Positions 1 through 10,974 of a DNA stretch of 64,000 nucleotides are shown in pieces (within the stretch, counting starts at the first letter, position 1; every line of letters begins with the position of its first letter). Below the pieces are notes generated by a model, which made no database searches, was not told the DNA's origin, and was given only the letters and a program-made list of their open reading frames with translations. Source of the stretch: Candolleomyces eurysporus (Eukaryota; Basidiomycota; Agaricomycetes; Agaricales; Psathyrellaceae); the NCBI GenBank assembly GCA_027579435.1, contig JANBPK010000922.1:62001-126000 (forward strand), in the 5' to 3' direction. The translations under genes were made by a program, and so were the position numbers.

Positions 1-734
1 CCATAAAGTTCAAGAAAGAAATGGAAACAGTCTTGGAGGGAGCAGCCACAGCTGACAGCGCCGAAAAAGAAGACAAAAATGCTGAAAGCAAGGATACCCC
101 GGAAGCCCACAAAGCCACAGGAAACACAGCGAATTCCGACGTCTCCATCTTTGAGGAGAACGAATTGTCGGACGTAAGTTGCCAGCCGCCACACTCACTA
201 CGCGTTGCGTTCCTGAACAGCGGATGGTTTGTAGGAATCTGAGAGCACAAAATATGCTATGGAGCAAGTTAGCGTCATATCGAACCTCGATCTCGATGTA
301 AGTCATTTTCTCGCCCACGATTGCCTTGTATATCTGATTCTACTGACTGCCTAAAACCACATCCCTAGGAGCCAGAGATTCGCCGTGTAACTAAAGAACG
401 CAAAGAAGAGATCAGCGTGTTCTCAACACTTGTTCTAGCCAACCCTGAGAAAGAAGCAAATCTGGCGTTCTTTGAAAGCTGCTTGAGTAGCAGCAAAGAG
501 GTGAATATTGATCCCTCGTTCTATTTGTTCACATTGATGACAACTTGGATGTAGGCCGAAGTCGGCCAAGATGCCCATCCTGATCCATTCGTTGGCAAAC
601 TTGTTGCCAGGGTGGTTGATATTGGTTCGGTAGAGGCTCCATCCAAAGAAGAAGAAGCCCGCTACGAAGAGGCAATTCGTGCTTTTGCTGGAGCAGTTTT
701 GAGGCAGGTTCGTCAGGATGGGATTGTCTTCTGA
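1..734 (+). CDS. Unrecognised paralogous family, copy 1 (3' part only)
   Basis: This is the C-terminal part of a gene cut by the window edge. Exons are <1-173, 235-297, 369-500 and 555-734, each intron starting GT and ending AG, and the stop is TGA at 732-734. Reading begins at base 3. The last four exons match those of the copies at 8018-9463 and 12146-13427 in size (63/57, 132 and 171-180 bases), intron phase and sequence. The C-terminal segment carries a shared block with the strings SKEEEARYEEAIRAFAG and RQVRQDGIVF. No catalytic motif is visible in this part; the His and Asn-Cys motifs of the family would lie upstream, outside the window. Function unknown. The exon between bases 21 and 173 encodes an acidic Glu/Lys/Asp-rich stretch absent from the other two copies. 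Confidence 0.75.
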
Positions 735-1103
735 GAATATGTGGCGCCTATTGAGATTTTGATGCTCTCCTGACTCTAACCTTTGTTTTCCGATCGCTTG
801 CGTGCTATCCTCTCCGTCCGTCGTCCTTACCGAAGCTGTGCCAGTCATAAAGTACTGTAGTGTCATAACTACTCCTTTTCACGAATTCCAGGGTGGAGAG
901 GTAGTAGGTTAACGCGACTCCTATTCCCAATTAACGACATTTTGATTCGGGTACATTGTACCTGGCTCACACAGCTCTTCTACAAACGTTTGGATCAAAT
1001 GCCCGTAACGCATCGAACTGCTTAGTGCATCCATGCTAGGTCCCAGAAAAGAACTCGAAATTTGTCACATATAGCCTCTGATACGAATTGTAACCACATG
1101 CCA
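735..1103. other. Intergenic, convergent 3' ends
   Basis: These 369 bases separate the 3' ends of two converging genes. The first 100 bases resemble the 3' flank of the paralogs near 9464 and 13428 (a short stretch around a GTGCCAG/TACTGT motif). Nothing else is recognised. Confidence 0.5.
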
Positions 1104-1890
1104 TTACTCCAAGCTTTGGCGAAACATAAGGTCGCTACGCAAAGTGTACTTTAACCCCTTGACGACATCCTCCCCGCTGTGCCAGAGACCTCTTTGTTGG
1201 AATATCAGCACCCTCCCTTTCTTCGGCTCAACATCATACGCGCGTTTGGCCCTCAAGTCGTGGAATCGTGTTGCTCCACCTTCAACGCCATCATTCCCGA
1301 GATAGATTTGGATGGTAACTCTTGATTTGCGTCCATCGGGGAGTTCCAGCTGACCATCACAATGTTCTCGGAAATAGTGTCCTGGGCCATAGCGAAGGTA
1401 GCTGAGGCGTTCGTTCAGACTACGGAATCGGTGTCAGAATTAGAATTTTTGAAGCGCTTCCACTGGCCAGAAAAAGTCGAAAACCTGCTCACCCGACAAG
1501 TTTCCAGGTGCCCTTGATGCGACCTGGAGCAGAGACAATTGTTGCCCAAGAACTGCCTGGCTCAATCTCGATCAGTTCTTGGACGTGAGGCAGGATGCGT
1601 TGGAAGATGGCTGCTGCAGCGTCATGATCGAACCGCAGGATTCTCTCGCTGTTGCGATAGTCGGTGTCCACGTATTGTTGGTGCGCCTCCAAGCCATAGT
1701 GAACAGCTGCTGGAGCCCATTTTGTATCGGACTCCGCCAAGGCGATTAGAGCATCACATTCTTCCGAGCTGAAGAGGTTGTCAATGACTTTGGCGTAGGA
1801 TCGATTATACTTGCGAGCCAGAGGGGTGGTCGACCAGTCGAGAACGGGTGCTGGCTCCTGGTTTGGTCTTGGCTCGAGAGTCAGCTTCAT
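1104..1890 (-). CDS. 2-oxoglutarate/Fe(II)-dependent oxygenase, prolyl 4-hydroxylase-like
   Basis: Two exons on the minus strand, 1890-1493 and 1419-1104, give 237 residues; the intron at 1492-1420 starts GTGAGC and ends CGTAG. The C-terminal half has the double-stranded beta-helix signature of prolyl 4-hydroxylase-like oxygenases. The HxD pair is His152/Asp154 in YFREHCDG, the distal iron ligand is His213 in LWHSGEDV, and the 2-oxoglutarate-binding basic residue is probably Lys223 in KGLKYTLRSD. The segment GGATRFHD before the distal His also fits the family. There is no signal peptide, so a cytosolic or nuclear enzyme is likely. The substrate cannot be told from sequence; protein proline or lysine residues or a small molecule are all possible. 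The family call is well supported, the substrate is not. Confidence 0.9.
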
Positions 1891-2376
1891 GAGGTCGGGC
1901 TTGTTAGGGGGGAAGAACGAGGATGGACAAAGGGCGATCGATGATCTGTATCAAGTGACCGTCCTTTATATCCTTCGAATTTCGCCCGTTGGAGCATTTA
2001 TGTGACAGCCTCGTGATTCTGTGACTCGCTGAGAAATTGAAAGAAGGCCTTTAACGCTCCCGACTTGACTGGAAACGGCTTTAAGCTTCGAGCGGCCAGA
2101 CTTGCACAGCAGTCACACTCCGGCGCTGTGAGAACTCTGTCATAAGCTTTATGGGTGAAGTCGACATCGACTGGCCTCCCACAATGACCGGACCTCGATT
2201 GTTGCACCTGAGGTGCTTTACGATTGAGGTCGCGGAGTCTAGGCGCCCGAGTCACCACGTTGAAGATTATTTCCAACGATCTATTCAATGACCTGAACAA
2301 ACATGGTGTCACTTCGAATTGAGTACTTTGACCACGTTTGGTATTAGCGCTAGGTATGGGCCCTATCACTAACAAA
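1891..2376. other. Intergenic, no gene recognised
   Basis: The oxygenase promoter probably lies in the first 100 bases. The reverse strand of 1998-2375 is open for about 125 codons but shows no recognisable domain and no paralog in the window. The right end runs into the retrotransposon remnant at 2377. Confidence 0.4.
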
Positions 2377-2565
2377 AACGGGGAACTGGAATACTAAGTG
2401 GACAAAATTGCTGATGCACAATACGATAAACAAGGAAAATTGTGGTACAAGATTCAATGGATAGGATGTAGTGAAGAGGAAGAGACATGGGAACCAAAGT
2501 GAGAACTCACAAGACTGCCGCCTTGGACTGATGGGAACGAGCCCAAAGGGTGGCCCGTGCTATAA
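2377..2565 (+). pseudogene. Chromodomain remnant of a Ty3/gypsy chromovirus-type integrase
   Basis: The plus strand encodes NGELEY, a stop codon at 2395-2397, then VDKIADAQYD and a core reading WYKIQWIGCSEEEETWEP, followed by another stop at 2503. The WYKIQW...EETWEP pattern is the aromatic core of the chromodomain found at the C-terminus of chromoviral integrases, and GELEY plus an ILD-like segment is the usual linker before it. No reverse transcriptase, LTR or integrase core is visible nearby, so this is a decayed fragment. A chromodomain from a host chromatin gene is less likely because of the linker and the stops. Confidence 0.55.
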
Positions 2566-2739
2566 ACACGATTTCTAGCAATGTCTGATTCGGAATGATC
2601 CAGCTCATCACTGTCGAGGATATTGGAAAAGAGTGATGGGTTCGGCGACTGGTGGCTGAATTTCTGTTGAGCATAAGCATAAGGAGTACAACCATCCATG
2701 TAATGAGTGCCGCTGCAAATGAATTCATATCACATTGTC

Positions 2740-3020
2740 GGTAGCGGGCTTCGGCCATTCATTGGACACTACAGAACCTATTTGGTTTTGGATAGATGGT
2801 GTGCAAATACGACCGGACCGCCGCCATCCCGTCGCAGGGTACATATCCACTCGAAAGACGCGTGAAATTGTACGCGAAGAAGTTCGGCTAGCTCTTGATA
2901 TGCCAAGTGCTTGCATTGTATTGCATTTTCTCCTCGAGAACCAACCAGAAGCGTACCCCTGGAGCTCCAAGACCTCGGAGTCAAGCTTCCTTCACTCGGA
3001 GGCATGAGAACAAGGTAGCG
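2740..3020. repeat. Interspersed repeat, diverged copy of 9840-10220 and 13790-14190
   Basis: About 280 bases match two longer copies that follow the paralogous genes at 8.0 and 12.1 kb. The common landmark is a block reading CGTCGC(A/G)GGGTACA followed by ATCCACT and GCGTGAAATTG. A segment matching AACCCAGCCCGAAGCGTAC follows. It also contains an open frame (2735-3007) with no known domain, taken here as chance reading through the repeat. Confidence 0.6.
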
Positions 3021-3187
3021 GGCAGGCGGGCGAGGAAATCGTGTATTGCAGGCAGCAAGCTTCGTGCATAACGCAAGGATGATTAAGCCGATGCTCGCCG
3101 TATATCATGTCCAGATAATCTTCATTCGCTCGCTGCAGGCGAGGGCGATCCGGCTTCAACATAGAGCGAAAGGGGTATGCAACATGC

Positions 3188-3346
3188 AGGGTGGCTATCC
3201 AGCCCGGGGTGCACGCTTCTCAGCGTGGGCTATCCAGCCTTGACCCTGCCCTAGCTATGCGCAGGAATGGGTATGGAGTGAGGGTGGCTATCCAGCCAGA
3301 GGTGCACGCTTCTCAGCGTGGGCTAACCAGCCATGACCTTGCCCTC
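3188..3346. repeat. Tandem repeat, about 65-base unit twice with 93-base period
   Basis: The unit starts AGGGTGGCTATCCAGCC and continues GGTGCACGCTTCTCAGCG, then GGCTAWCCAGCC and TGACC(C/T)TGCCCT. Copies begin at 3188 and 3281. Each copy contains GGCTATCCAGCC or a one-base variant twice. No coding function is apparent. Confidence 0.8.
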
Positions 3347-3977
3347 GAACGTTGGTGTGGTCCCGCCTCTCCACCGAAATGGAGGGCGAAGTCGCGGAGC
3401 TCGCCAGCCTCGTAATCGTGCATGCATTGTATAATATTCTAAGATCTCTCGAATCATTGGTTCAAACAGTCTCATCTGGTCATGGAGGCGACGTTTGCAA
3501 GTCGCTGGCGACTTATCAGCTACCTGTCTAGGTTCGTGTGGCGATCGCATGGGCTAAACTTCCAGGAAACGTCTCTACCTCGCCTTGTGCCAGTTAATAA
3601 GCGCTAAAACTTGAAGCTTGAGGTGAGGTATTGTTTTCATGAGGAAGGCACGCCTCCTCCTCGTTGTGTCATTGGGTGTACATACCTTCCATAAGTAACT
3701 TGCTCGTCGCCTATGTCTTCTCCATTGAAACCAATCGTGGCGCAGAGCGTCATGGTCGGTGCATTTATGCTCCGAGCTGATCGCATCCTTTCCGCCGCGT
3801 TCCCCTTCGAGACTTTTCTGAACTTCATTAGCTCGGTAGGAGTAACACGGCGCAAGAGCACAAAGAGAAGTGCATAGAGACGTTCAGAAAATAGTACTGT
3901 CAAGGGCTGCATACGCATCCAGTAAAAGAGAACCGTACCCCGATACGAGGATGCATAAACGACAGACTGTCTCCCTT
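3347..3977. other. Intergenic, no gene recognised
   Basis: About 630 bases between the tandem repeat and the stop codon of the aspartic protease. Short open frames occur on both strands but none has a recognisable domain or a paralog in the window. The right part probably holds the 3' UTR of the protease. Confidence 0.4.
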
Positions 3978-6066
3978 CTAGGCGGACAATTGAGAATATC
4001 CCGTAGTCGACAACTGATCCTCGTGCCTTCTACCGCTTCCAATTTCCTGCTCGTTCGTTGCATGAGACTTCACGGGGACATAATGAACGGCCGATCTCGT
4101 GATTCCTCGGGAAAGCCCCCGTCGTTGAATCAAATTGAGGACAGAGAGAGCGAGAAGAATAACTCCAATCACCGCGTTGACTGCCATGAGCCCAACGATA
4201 ACGGGCCCGTATTTGTCCACGGACGACCGAGATACCTGCGCCGATGGGAGTTCTTGTGTTGATAACCTTGCCGCGGACAAAGGGGCATTGGGACGAATGC
4301 TAGGATCTTCAGCACTCAGCATTTCCACGAGCTTTGCAGGTTCTATTTCTGGGGGTAAATGCGCCATGGTCCTGCTCCGGATAGGGGCAACTTGTGCAGT
4401 AGCCTTTGCAGGGTCTGTTTTAGCAAGGAGCTGAATGTACGGCTGGCCAGCAGCGGTTCCATCGGAGTCACCAAAGTCAAAACTATAGAAGACCGAGTGA
4501 GCTTCGAAATCGGAGCGTGAATGGCACCGGGGCTCACACGCTGTAAACGTTTCTCAGAAAAACACTCCCCAGCGACACGTTGAAACCAGACGAAGTCAAA
4601 TCGTCAACACCGAGTATAGAAGCCCTGCAGATGGTGTAATTTTGACCACCAGCTGGGACTGGTCCGAAAATGGTGCTCAAATCCAGAGGGTGGATAGGAA
4701 TGCGCTGGTCGCTGTTTACGCATGTGAGACCAAGAAGGTTCGATGAGGTCATTCACTCACCCAAAAGTAAATTCAACTATCGTCGTGGTGTTGCAAGGTA
4801 TTATCCAGTGTCGAGTGTCGCCCTGGGTAAAGCTCGCAGCTCCGGGAATGTATGAATACAAGACGTTTAGGAGGTTCCGTTGAAGGACTGCAGTTGAGTC
4901 GCCGGTGTCAAGGAATGCTATCAATCGGCCTTCGGGGGAACCTGGAGGCAAAGAGGAGAGTTTCAAAGGCGTACCACCAACGGTAATGCCGTCCAGCAGT
5001 GTAGTCCACCGATAATATCCTTGAGGATATTGGTACAACTTAGGAGCTTGGGCTACGGCTTTCCATGGCTCTGCATACTCCCCGATGGAGAACGAACCAC
5101 CGTCAGTATCCTCCAAGTCGTCGGTCCTCGATAAATCCAACGCTATGAAATTGGATTCATTGCGGCCATCTTGAGAGAAGATGTTCGTTAGGACGGTGTT
5201 TCCCAAAGTGGCGTTCTGGCCCCATCGTCCCTTCACAGCTTTATTAATGGGCGAGACTCCAACAGAGTTAAAGCTCAACCCAAGGAGACCGTCGATTCCG
5301 TACTCCTTCAAGCCTGGGGCGCGATTCTGAAAGCGTATTCAGAAAATAAAATCATCAAAGGAGAATGTTATCCTCACCGATTTAACGGGGAGGAATGCTA
5401 AACGTGGGTAGTATCAGCGGACTGTTTAGAAGATGAATTCAACTGCACACCTTGCTGAGATACATTAAATGTCCCCATCTGAAAGGATGCGAATGCAACG
5501 GTACCGCCTACCCGAGTCGATCCATCTCCATATCGCATCTCTGCGGTAATATCAGTGATATTGTAGAGCCCTTCACCACTATCATTCTGAAAGACCCTAA
5601 GCCGCGCATGTTCCGTGAGTCTGAGAAAATCATGAGCTCCGCTTCGAGCACACTCACCAGAGATCTGAACTCCCAGTATCCAATGCGACAACAAACTCTT
5701 CAGTGGCACAGTCAGTTGAAAGACAAAGCCAGAAAAATGAAAAAGATAGCACTTTTGCCACCCAAGGTGATGTTGGTCGAATACTGTAACCAAAGGCACC
5801 GTTCAGCAATCTGGCCGCATCGACAGGCGAAAGAACTCAATAATACACACCCTAATATCGAGATGGTTATTCATTCTGTTGTTCCCTGGTCCATCTCCAC
5901 TAGTCCCACGAGCATGCACCCCCGAGCTGGTAGAAGGCAGTAAAGACCTCTTTGAAGAAACCGATGATTGTGCTACACGTCGAAACTCCAAAGAGGTTGC
6001 AGTGACCCAGCTGATCAAAAGGCAGAGCACGTTCAGAAGCGAGGGGGAAAGACTTGCATACTTCAT
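3978..6066 (-). CDS. Pepsin-family (A1) aspartic protease with C-terminal membrane anchor
   Basis: Eight exons on the minus strand give 565 residues: 6066-5851, 5783-5753, 5697-5658, 5596-5451, 5397-5378, 5326-4761, 4711-4538 and 4482-3978. All introns (48-73 bases) have GT/AG ends and the phases agree throughout. A hydrophobic signal peptide covers residues 1 to about 24. The first active-site motif is ALDTGSSDLW (Asp89), the flap is MRYGDGS, and the second motif is AFLDTGDST (Asp291). Several Asn-X-Ser/Thr sites suggest a glycosylated secreted protein. After the catalytic domain comes a Ser/Pro-containing stalk and a single hydrophobic helix near residues 489-516, then a basic tail of about 48 residues. 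This suggests a type I membrane protein of the secretory pathway or cell surface. Exons of 20-40 bases are unusual but needed to build the first active site. Confidence 0.93.
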
Positions 6067-6764
6067 GATGGATCCTTGCAGAGTTTGAATGACCTGCGAA
6101 CGTTTTTATATATTTCGGAAACGAGGGAGGAAGCCTTTGCGATCCTGTGCACTCCTAGACAGCGGTGCATTCCGACTGCCTGATGGAGGCCCTGTGTTGT
6201 CAGAGAGGACAAACTGCAGGCCGGAGTCATTAATACGTGGCATGATGAATGAGGAAAAGAGACAACACCAGCTAATTCGACCCTCGTGCGGTAAAAACTA
6301 GCTGAGGTGCTAACCATTCCTACGATACGTTGATATTTACATGCATGGGCAGATAAACGGATGAACATACAAAGAGCTGGGCCAGGTTTAGGTGAGGTTT
6401 TACAAGGACTCCAAAATCAATGAGGATAGAATTCAATGAGATGCGGTGCGAAGCATGCGATGCAGGTGTCATGAATGAACGTGAAGAATGAAAGACCCTT
6501 ACGAAAGTTGTGCGTAAGAAAGCGTGATAACGAACTGACCTTCCCTCGAATCCAATTTCGCTGGAGTACACGGCGGAATTTACGCCAGAGACTTTGGACC
6601 ACCAGATGTCGGAGGGTGCTTTTGAAGAGTTCCCCCTCGCAAACGAACCTGCTCTCCCCGAAATTATCTTGCAGCAGACAGGAACCTTGGAGGTCAGTCC
6701 CCCGCCGAGGCTACCCTGCCGACCTCACCGTTGTGATTAACATTGCGTGTTTCAGTGTCCTGCC
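6067..6764. other. Intergenic with one unrecognised exon-like fragment
   Basis: The first part is the protease promoter region. Between about 6536 and 6735 the plus strand has an open stretch with gene-like composition, containing EYTAEFTPETLDHQMSE and LPEIILQQTGTLE, ending near a possible GT donor after GTLE. It has no recognised domain and no start codon in frame, so it may be an exon of a decayed gene. Confidence 0.3.
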
Positions 6765-7140
6765 TTACGTTTTGTAGTCCGTGACGGCATATAATGGGAC
6801 AATTGGAACTTGCTTTCTAGTAAATGATTTGGATCGCGTTTGATTGAAAGGTGGATTGAACTGAAACTGATCTTGAGAAAACCGGGACCACGCCTTGTGC
6901 CAGGCCTGGAACATGAATGGGACGCCCAGCAACCGCAACGTACACTGCGGTTGCTTTTCCTCTTCTTTTGCTGTCCAAGGAATCGACAATATCGTACACA
7001 ACGCCTTTGGTTCCGTTGACCAACTTGAATGGTAATGAAAGGTTTTCCGTTAAAATGACCTTCATTCCAGCGGATAACGGAAGCTTGCTGAGGGAATCCT
7101 TGGTGATGCGGGCAGGAAGGCTTTCAGAGTTCATTGGCCA
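6765..7140 (-). pseudogene. Pif1/Helitron-type helicase fragment, copy A
   Basis: On the minus strand one frame reads LPLSAGMKVILTENL, LVNGTKGVVYDIVDS and HVPGLAQGVVPVF, and an overlapping frame continues with RKQVPIVPLYAVTDYKT before a stop. This order (GM-VMLT-N, LVNG--G-V, then QLPL-PAYA-TDYKSQG) is the C-terminal helicase region of Pif1-like enzymes, typical of fungal Helitron transposase-helicases. The Rep domain, Walker A and most of the helicase are absent and one frameshift is present, so this is a fragment. A matching copy lies at 10975-11333. It sits just upstream of the repeated promoter region of the gene at 8018. Confidence 0.75.
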
Positions 7141-7299
7141 AAGGTGGTACGATCTCGTGACAGTGACGATGAGTCGAATTAGTAGAATAGTACAAATGAG
7201 CCGTTTTGACCGATTGTTTCTCGTATGATTGAAGAAGAGACACATTAAATTCGTCTCGCACATGCGAGTGTCCAGGTCTGCCTGGACGGGCCATTACCA

Positions 7300-7949
7300 T
7301 CATAAGTATTAAATAGGCGGGTTCTTAGAAGACTAAGGCGCCTAGATAGTGTGTAACATGAGAGACGAGCCTATAACACACAAGTGTCGAATAGCTGATC
7401 GTCGATACTTCACATCAATTGAAAACTTGAAGCTGGACCTCATTTCAAATCAATTCACTCGGGTTCCTAGAAGACCAAGGTGCCTAGATGCGGTGAGATG
7501 GTGTACGGGAGAAGAGCCTCCAGCCTCGTGGAGGTTATTTTACTGTGATTCGAGGGTGTGCGCGTGTTCGACGCTTAGGCGCGGTGTCAGCTGGCTAGAG
7601 GGTTGCTTCCGAGCTGCAATGATTTGGGAGGAACGGCCAGACTTGGATGTATGCACATTGTCACAAGGTCACCTAGACTGGCTCGCTATTGAATTATCTG
7701 ACACTTCACATTAATTCATATCCTGAAGAAGGTTTGGTAAGATGGCGTATGGGACATGAGCCTCTAGCCTGGAAATTGGGATGGTTATATCACCGGGACT
7801 CGATGGTCAGCTGGCTAGGGCAAGGGGGAGAGACGCTTCTGAGTTATCGATTTGCATCGATAGTTTGCAGGCTCGTTCCCGCCCTTTCGATGAGTTCTTA
7901 TCACATCCGATAACGGTCCAGTAAGGCTAAGTACAAGCGTGTTCTAACC
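7300..7949. repeat. Upstream repeat region, copy A, with internal direct repeats and a palindrome
   Basis: This region matches 11450-12077 and precedes a paralogous gene in both cases. A motif reading GGGTTCTTAGAAGA then AAGGCGCCTAGAT recurs near 7318 and 7461, and a shorter variant with GACATGAGCCTCTAGCC lies near 7754. A near palindrome TATCGAT-4 bases-ATCGATA lies at 7845-7862. The conserved palindrome 88 bases before the TATA box could bind a dimeric regulator; that is inference. Confidence 0.6.
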
Positions 7950-7957
7950 TATATAAT
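7950..7957 (+). promoter_or_regulatory. TATA box of the gene at 8018
   Basis: TATATAAT lies 68 bases upstream of the ATG. The paralog at 12146 has the same motif at exactly the same distance, inside the same context AACCTATATAATC. Confidence 0.7.
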
Positions 7958-8017
7958 CGGGATCCTCCAAGTCACCTTCAGACCAGACTCAACCCGAACT
8001 GTTTGCGACAAGACAAC

Positions 8018-9463
8018 ATGGCAGCCACCACCCCCACTGAAGGCGACATAGAACTCACCATCGTCCCCATCGTCGACTTCCTCAATTACCTCTCCCAGAA
8101 CCCCGATCCCTACAACGACTGTGACGTGATCAGCGTCACGCACGCAAAGAACATCGACTCCCCTGTCTCACATGAATATCTCCACCTAGTCATCCGTCAC
8201 CAACCCTCCAACGAATGGCGTCGTCTCCTTGTGGAACGCCAATCAGATAGGGACCAAGTCATCGTTGGCTTTTGGCCTTGGGTTCAAAGCCCTGATGATT
8301 CTTCGAACGCTCCAGGGCCTTCTGTCAATCAACCGCGCTTGGTTGGTGGCATTTCTGGCTCCACTCTTAGAGAAACTTCTCGCGGTATTCTGAGTAGCAT
8401 CTTCGGCAGCAGCAGCAGCAGCAGCAGCAGTAGCAGCAGCAAACCGCAGGCACCCAATCCTCTCTTGATGCGTAACCTTCAATTCGTCTCTCTCAATCTC
8501 CGTTCTGTCGCGAGCGTACTTTTGGAGGTGCATAACCGGAGACCCGAGTATCATTTGGTTCTTGCCAACTGTTATTGGTATTCCGATGCGGTTTTCGAGA
8601 TCCTTAGAGGCATGGAACCCGGTGCTCAATCCAAGGCGTGGTCATGGAGTCAATTCAAGAGTGTCCCTATCGCTTTTTTTTCAGAAAATGGTAGGTCTCT
8701 CTTGTTAATTACACTCTCATACTCTCAAAGAGACTTGTCACATTACTGATATCTGTTCACATCTTTGTTTAGCTGCCCACTTTCCGTAGACTTGCAAACG
8801 AGGCAGCCTCGCAGTTCAAGGATGAGTTGAAATCGACGCGCTATGCAGCATACGTCGAGAATCCGGGTGAAACCCCTCTCGCTGGGGAGATTGCGGTTTC
8901 GGACGAAGTTGAGGTACGTCACCACGCTCAACGACAATATTCATCGCGCTCTTACATAACGGATGGTTCGTAGGCGTCTAAGAAAGCAACACTCGCTCTG
9001 GAGAAGGCCGGTGCCATCGCGAACCTCGATGTAAGTCGTGCTCTCGACCGGAACTACCCCTTATCTTTTACTTTACTCACTGCCTACCTCATCACCATTA
9101 GGAGTCGGCGATTCTCCGTGTAACCAAAGAACGTAAGGACGAGATCAACGAGTTCTCAAAGGCTGTCCTCGACCATCCCGAGAAAGAAGAAAACTTGAAG
9201 TTCTTTGACAGTCGCTTGAGCGGTAGCAAAGAGGTAAATCTCAATTCCTCATTTTATATGTTCACAGTAATGACAGTTTGGATGCTATGTAGGCTGAAAA
9301 CACCCAGGATTATCCATTCATTAACGAGCTGCATGCCAAGGTGGTTGAGATTGGCTCAGCGGAGGCTCCATCCAAAGAAGAAGAGGCGCGCTACGAAGAG
9401 GCAATTCGCGCTTTTGCTGGAGGGGTTTTGAGGAAGGTTCGTGAGGATGGAGTTGTCTTTTGA
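8018..9463 (+). CDS. Unrecognised paralogous family, copy 2 (possible frameshift in exon 1)
   Basis: Five exons can be drawn: 8018-8690, 8773-8913, 8974-9030, 9102-9233 and 9293-9463; the last four match the other copies in phase. The N-terminal half has HEYLHLVIRH and, near the end of exon 1, LANCYWYSDAVFEI. A His in a strand followed by an Asn-Cys-aromatic motif before a helix is seen in permuted papain-like folds (LRAT, PPPDE and relatives), so a thiol hydrolase or acyltransferase fold is a guess. A run of AGC codons near 8407-8440 gives a poly-Ser tract not present in the copy at 12146. Exon 1 is one base too long for the frame; the surplus lies most simply in an eight-T run at 8674-8681. 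This may be a read error or a real mutation. Start chosen by match to the 12146 copy. Confidence 0.7.
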
Positions 9464-10974
9464 AGAATATGTGGTACATACCGAGGGTTCCATTGGCTCC
9501 AATTCTGATCCCAAGCATTGGTTCCTATTCTCTCTGTCGCTCTTGCAAACGTTTGAATTGTCTTCTTCATCGATCGTTCGCTGTACCAAAGCTAGTACCG
9601 ATACTGTATAATATCGTAACTGTCGCCTGACTTTTCGCTGAACGGATGCGCANCCCCCCCGAATCAATATGGTTCCACCTGAACGTTCTGGATCATTACT
9701 CGACATTCAGAAATTTCCAGTCAGAGCGTGTCATGCCGATGTTGACGTAGTAAGGATACAAATTCTGGGCCGTTCCACGCGTACAACTTCCAGCATTGAG
9801 AGACTGTCGACTCTAGTTCTTATCAATTTGTGTTCGGGCATAGAGCCAAACACAGGCGACTTCCCGTTTGTTTGGTTTCGAATGGTGTACAAACAAATAC
9901 CGGCCCGCGCCATCTCTCCGTCGCGGGGTACACATCCACTAGAAAGTCGCGTGAAATTGAACGTGAAGTGCATACAGCTAGCGTTCCTAGTAGGGCGGCA
10001 GGGATGAAGACATGGTCACGGAGACTCGGGAATTGTCAGCGTCCTACAGGCGAGGACTCTGCGCAGCAAATCAGCCAGCCAGATATGTCGAAGATGTGCC
10101 AAGCACTTGCATTGCAGTCCCTGCTCGGGAACCCAGCCCGAAGCGTACTCCTGGGCCTCAGGCCTCAGGGACCGAGCCAGGCTTCTTTCACTCGGAACGG
10201 AGAGACAGATTGCCGAGAAGGGAAGATGCCAATTTGAAGCAAGGGAAGAACGTCTCGAGATGGAGATCAAATGAGCGGTGTTCGACTGTTAGCGCTGGCA
10301 CGCTTGGTGTTAACCCTGACCATTCGTTCCGTGAGGGAAGGCGAGTTACAGCATGACGTCAGTCAGAGAAGGTTTCGTTTGCTGGAAAGCGGTCGGTCGG
10401 AGGAGGATCGTAGGAACAGCGCGAGAGATTTGGCTGGGTTGGTTATTTGGGATTGGGGTTGGCGCCGGAGAATTGTGGATGTACAAGGACCGAAAGAAGA
10501 TTCTTCCTGGCTCGGGGACGACCATGGGCGCGTGTTTGAAGTCCTATAAGCGAGCAACGACTTGGAGAGCTCCAAATCATATCTTGGAGCCAGGGTGATT
10601 GAACACTTATGTTGAGAGTTTTTATGAATGAATGACAGGGAAGGTGACATATACGTACATACATTCAGGAACTACCCAGGGCCGTGAAATGCGGGTTGCG
10701 GAGAACTTGCGGAGAACAAGTTCTGAATTGAACAAGTTCTGTCCATCATTGGTAGTGACCAAGTACTTGACATTGATACGGACTTTGAGAGGAAAAGGAA
10801 AATTTGAAGACGTACACAGTATTTATAGAAGACAGATTGACGGTTGGTGCGCGGGAGCGATATAATGGATATCTCGATGCGAGGAAGAGTTTGAAAGACT
10901 GGCAAGCTTGAACTAGAGTTGAAATCTTGAACCGAACGAGTGCCGATGGAGGCAATCGTTAGGTCTAACTTTTT
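9464..10974. repeat. Downstream repeat region, copy A
   Basis: About 1.4 kb that recurs almost base for base at 13428-14960, after the next paralog. Open frames occur in it but the same stretches are open in several frames at once, contain indels between copies, and show no domain, so no gene is called. The N at 9653 precedes a C run. Part of the region (about 9840-10220) also recurs in shorter form at 2740-3020. Confidence 0.75.

Noticed and set aside
1998..2375. Minus-strand frame of 125 codons beside the oxygenase
   Set aside because: No domain, no paralog, atypical composition and no intron signals; treated as chance.
8243..8629. Minus-strand frame with a poly-Ala tract
   Set aside because: The poly-Ala is the complement of the AGC repeat encoding poly-Ser in the gene at 8018. 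No start context or domain.
9669..10549. Several overlapping frames in the downstream repeat, also present at 13700-14800
   Set aside because: Frames are not kept between the two copies because of indels, and no domain is recognisable, so they are treated as repeat DNA.
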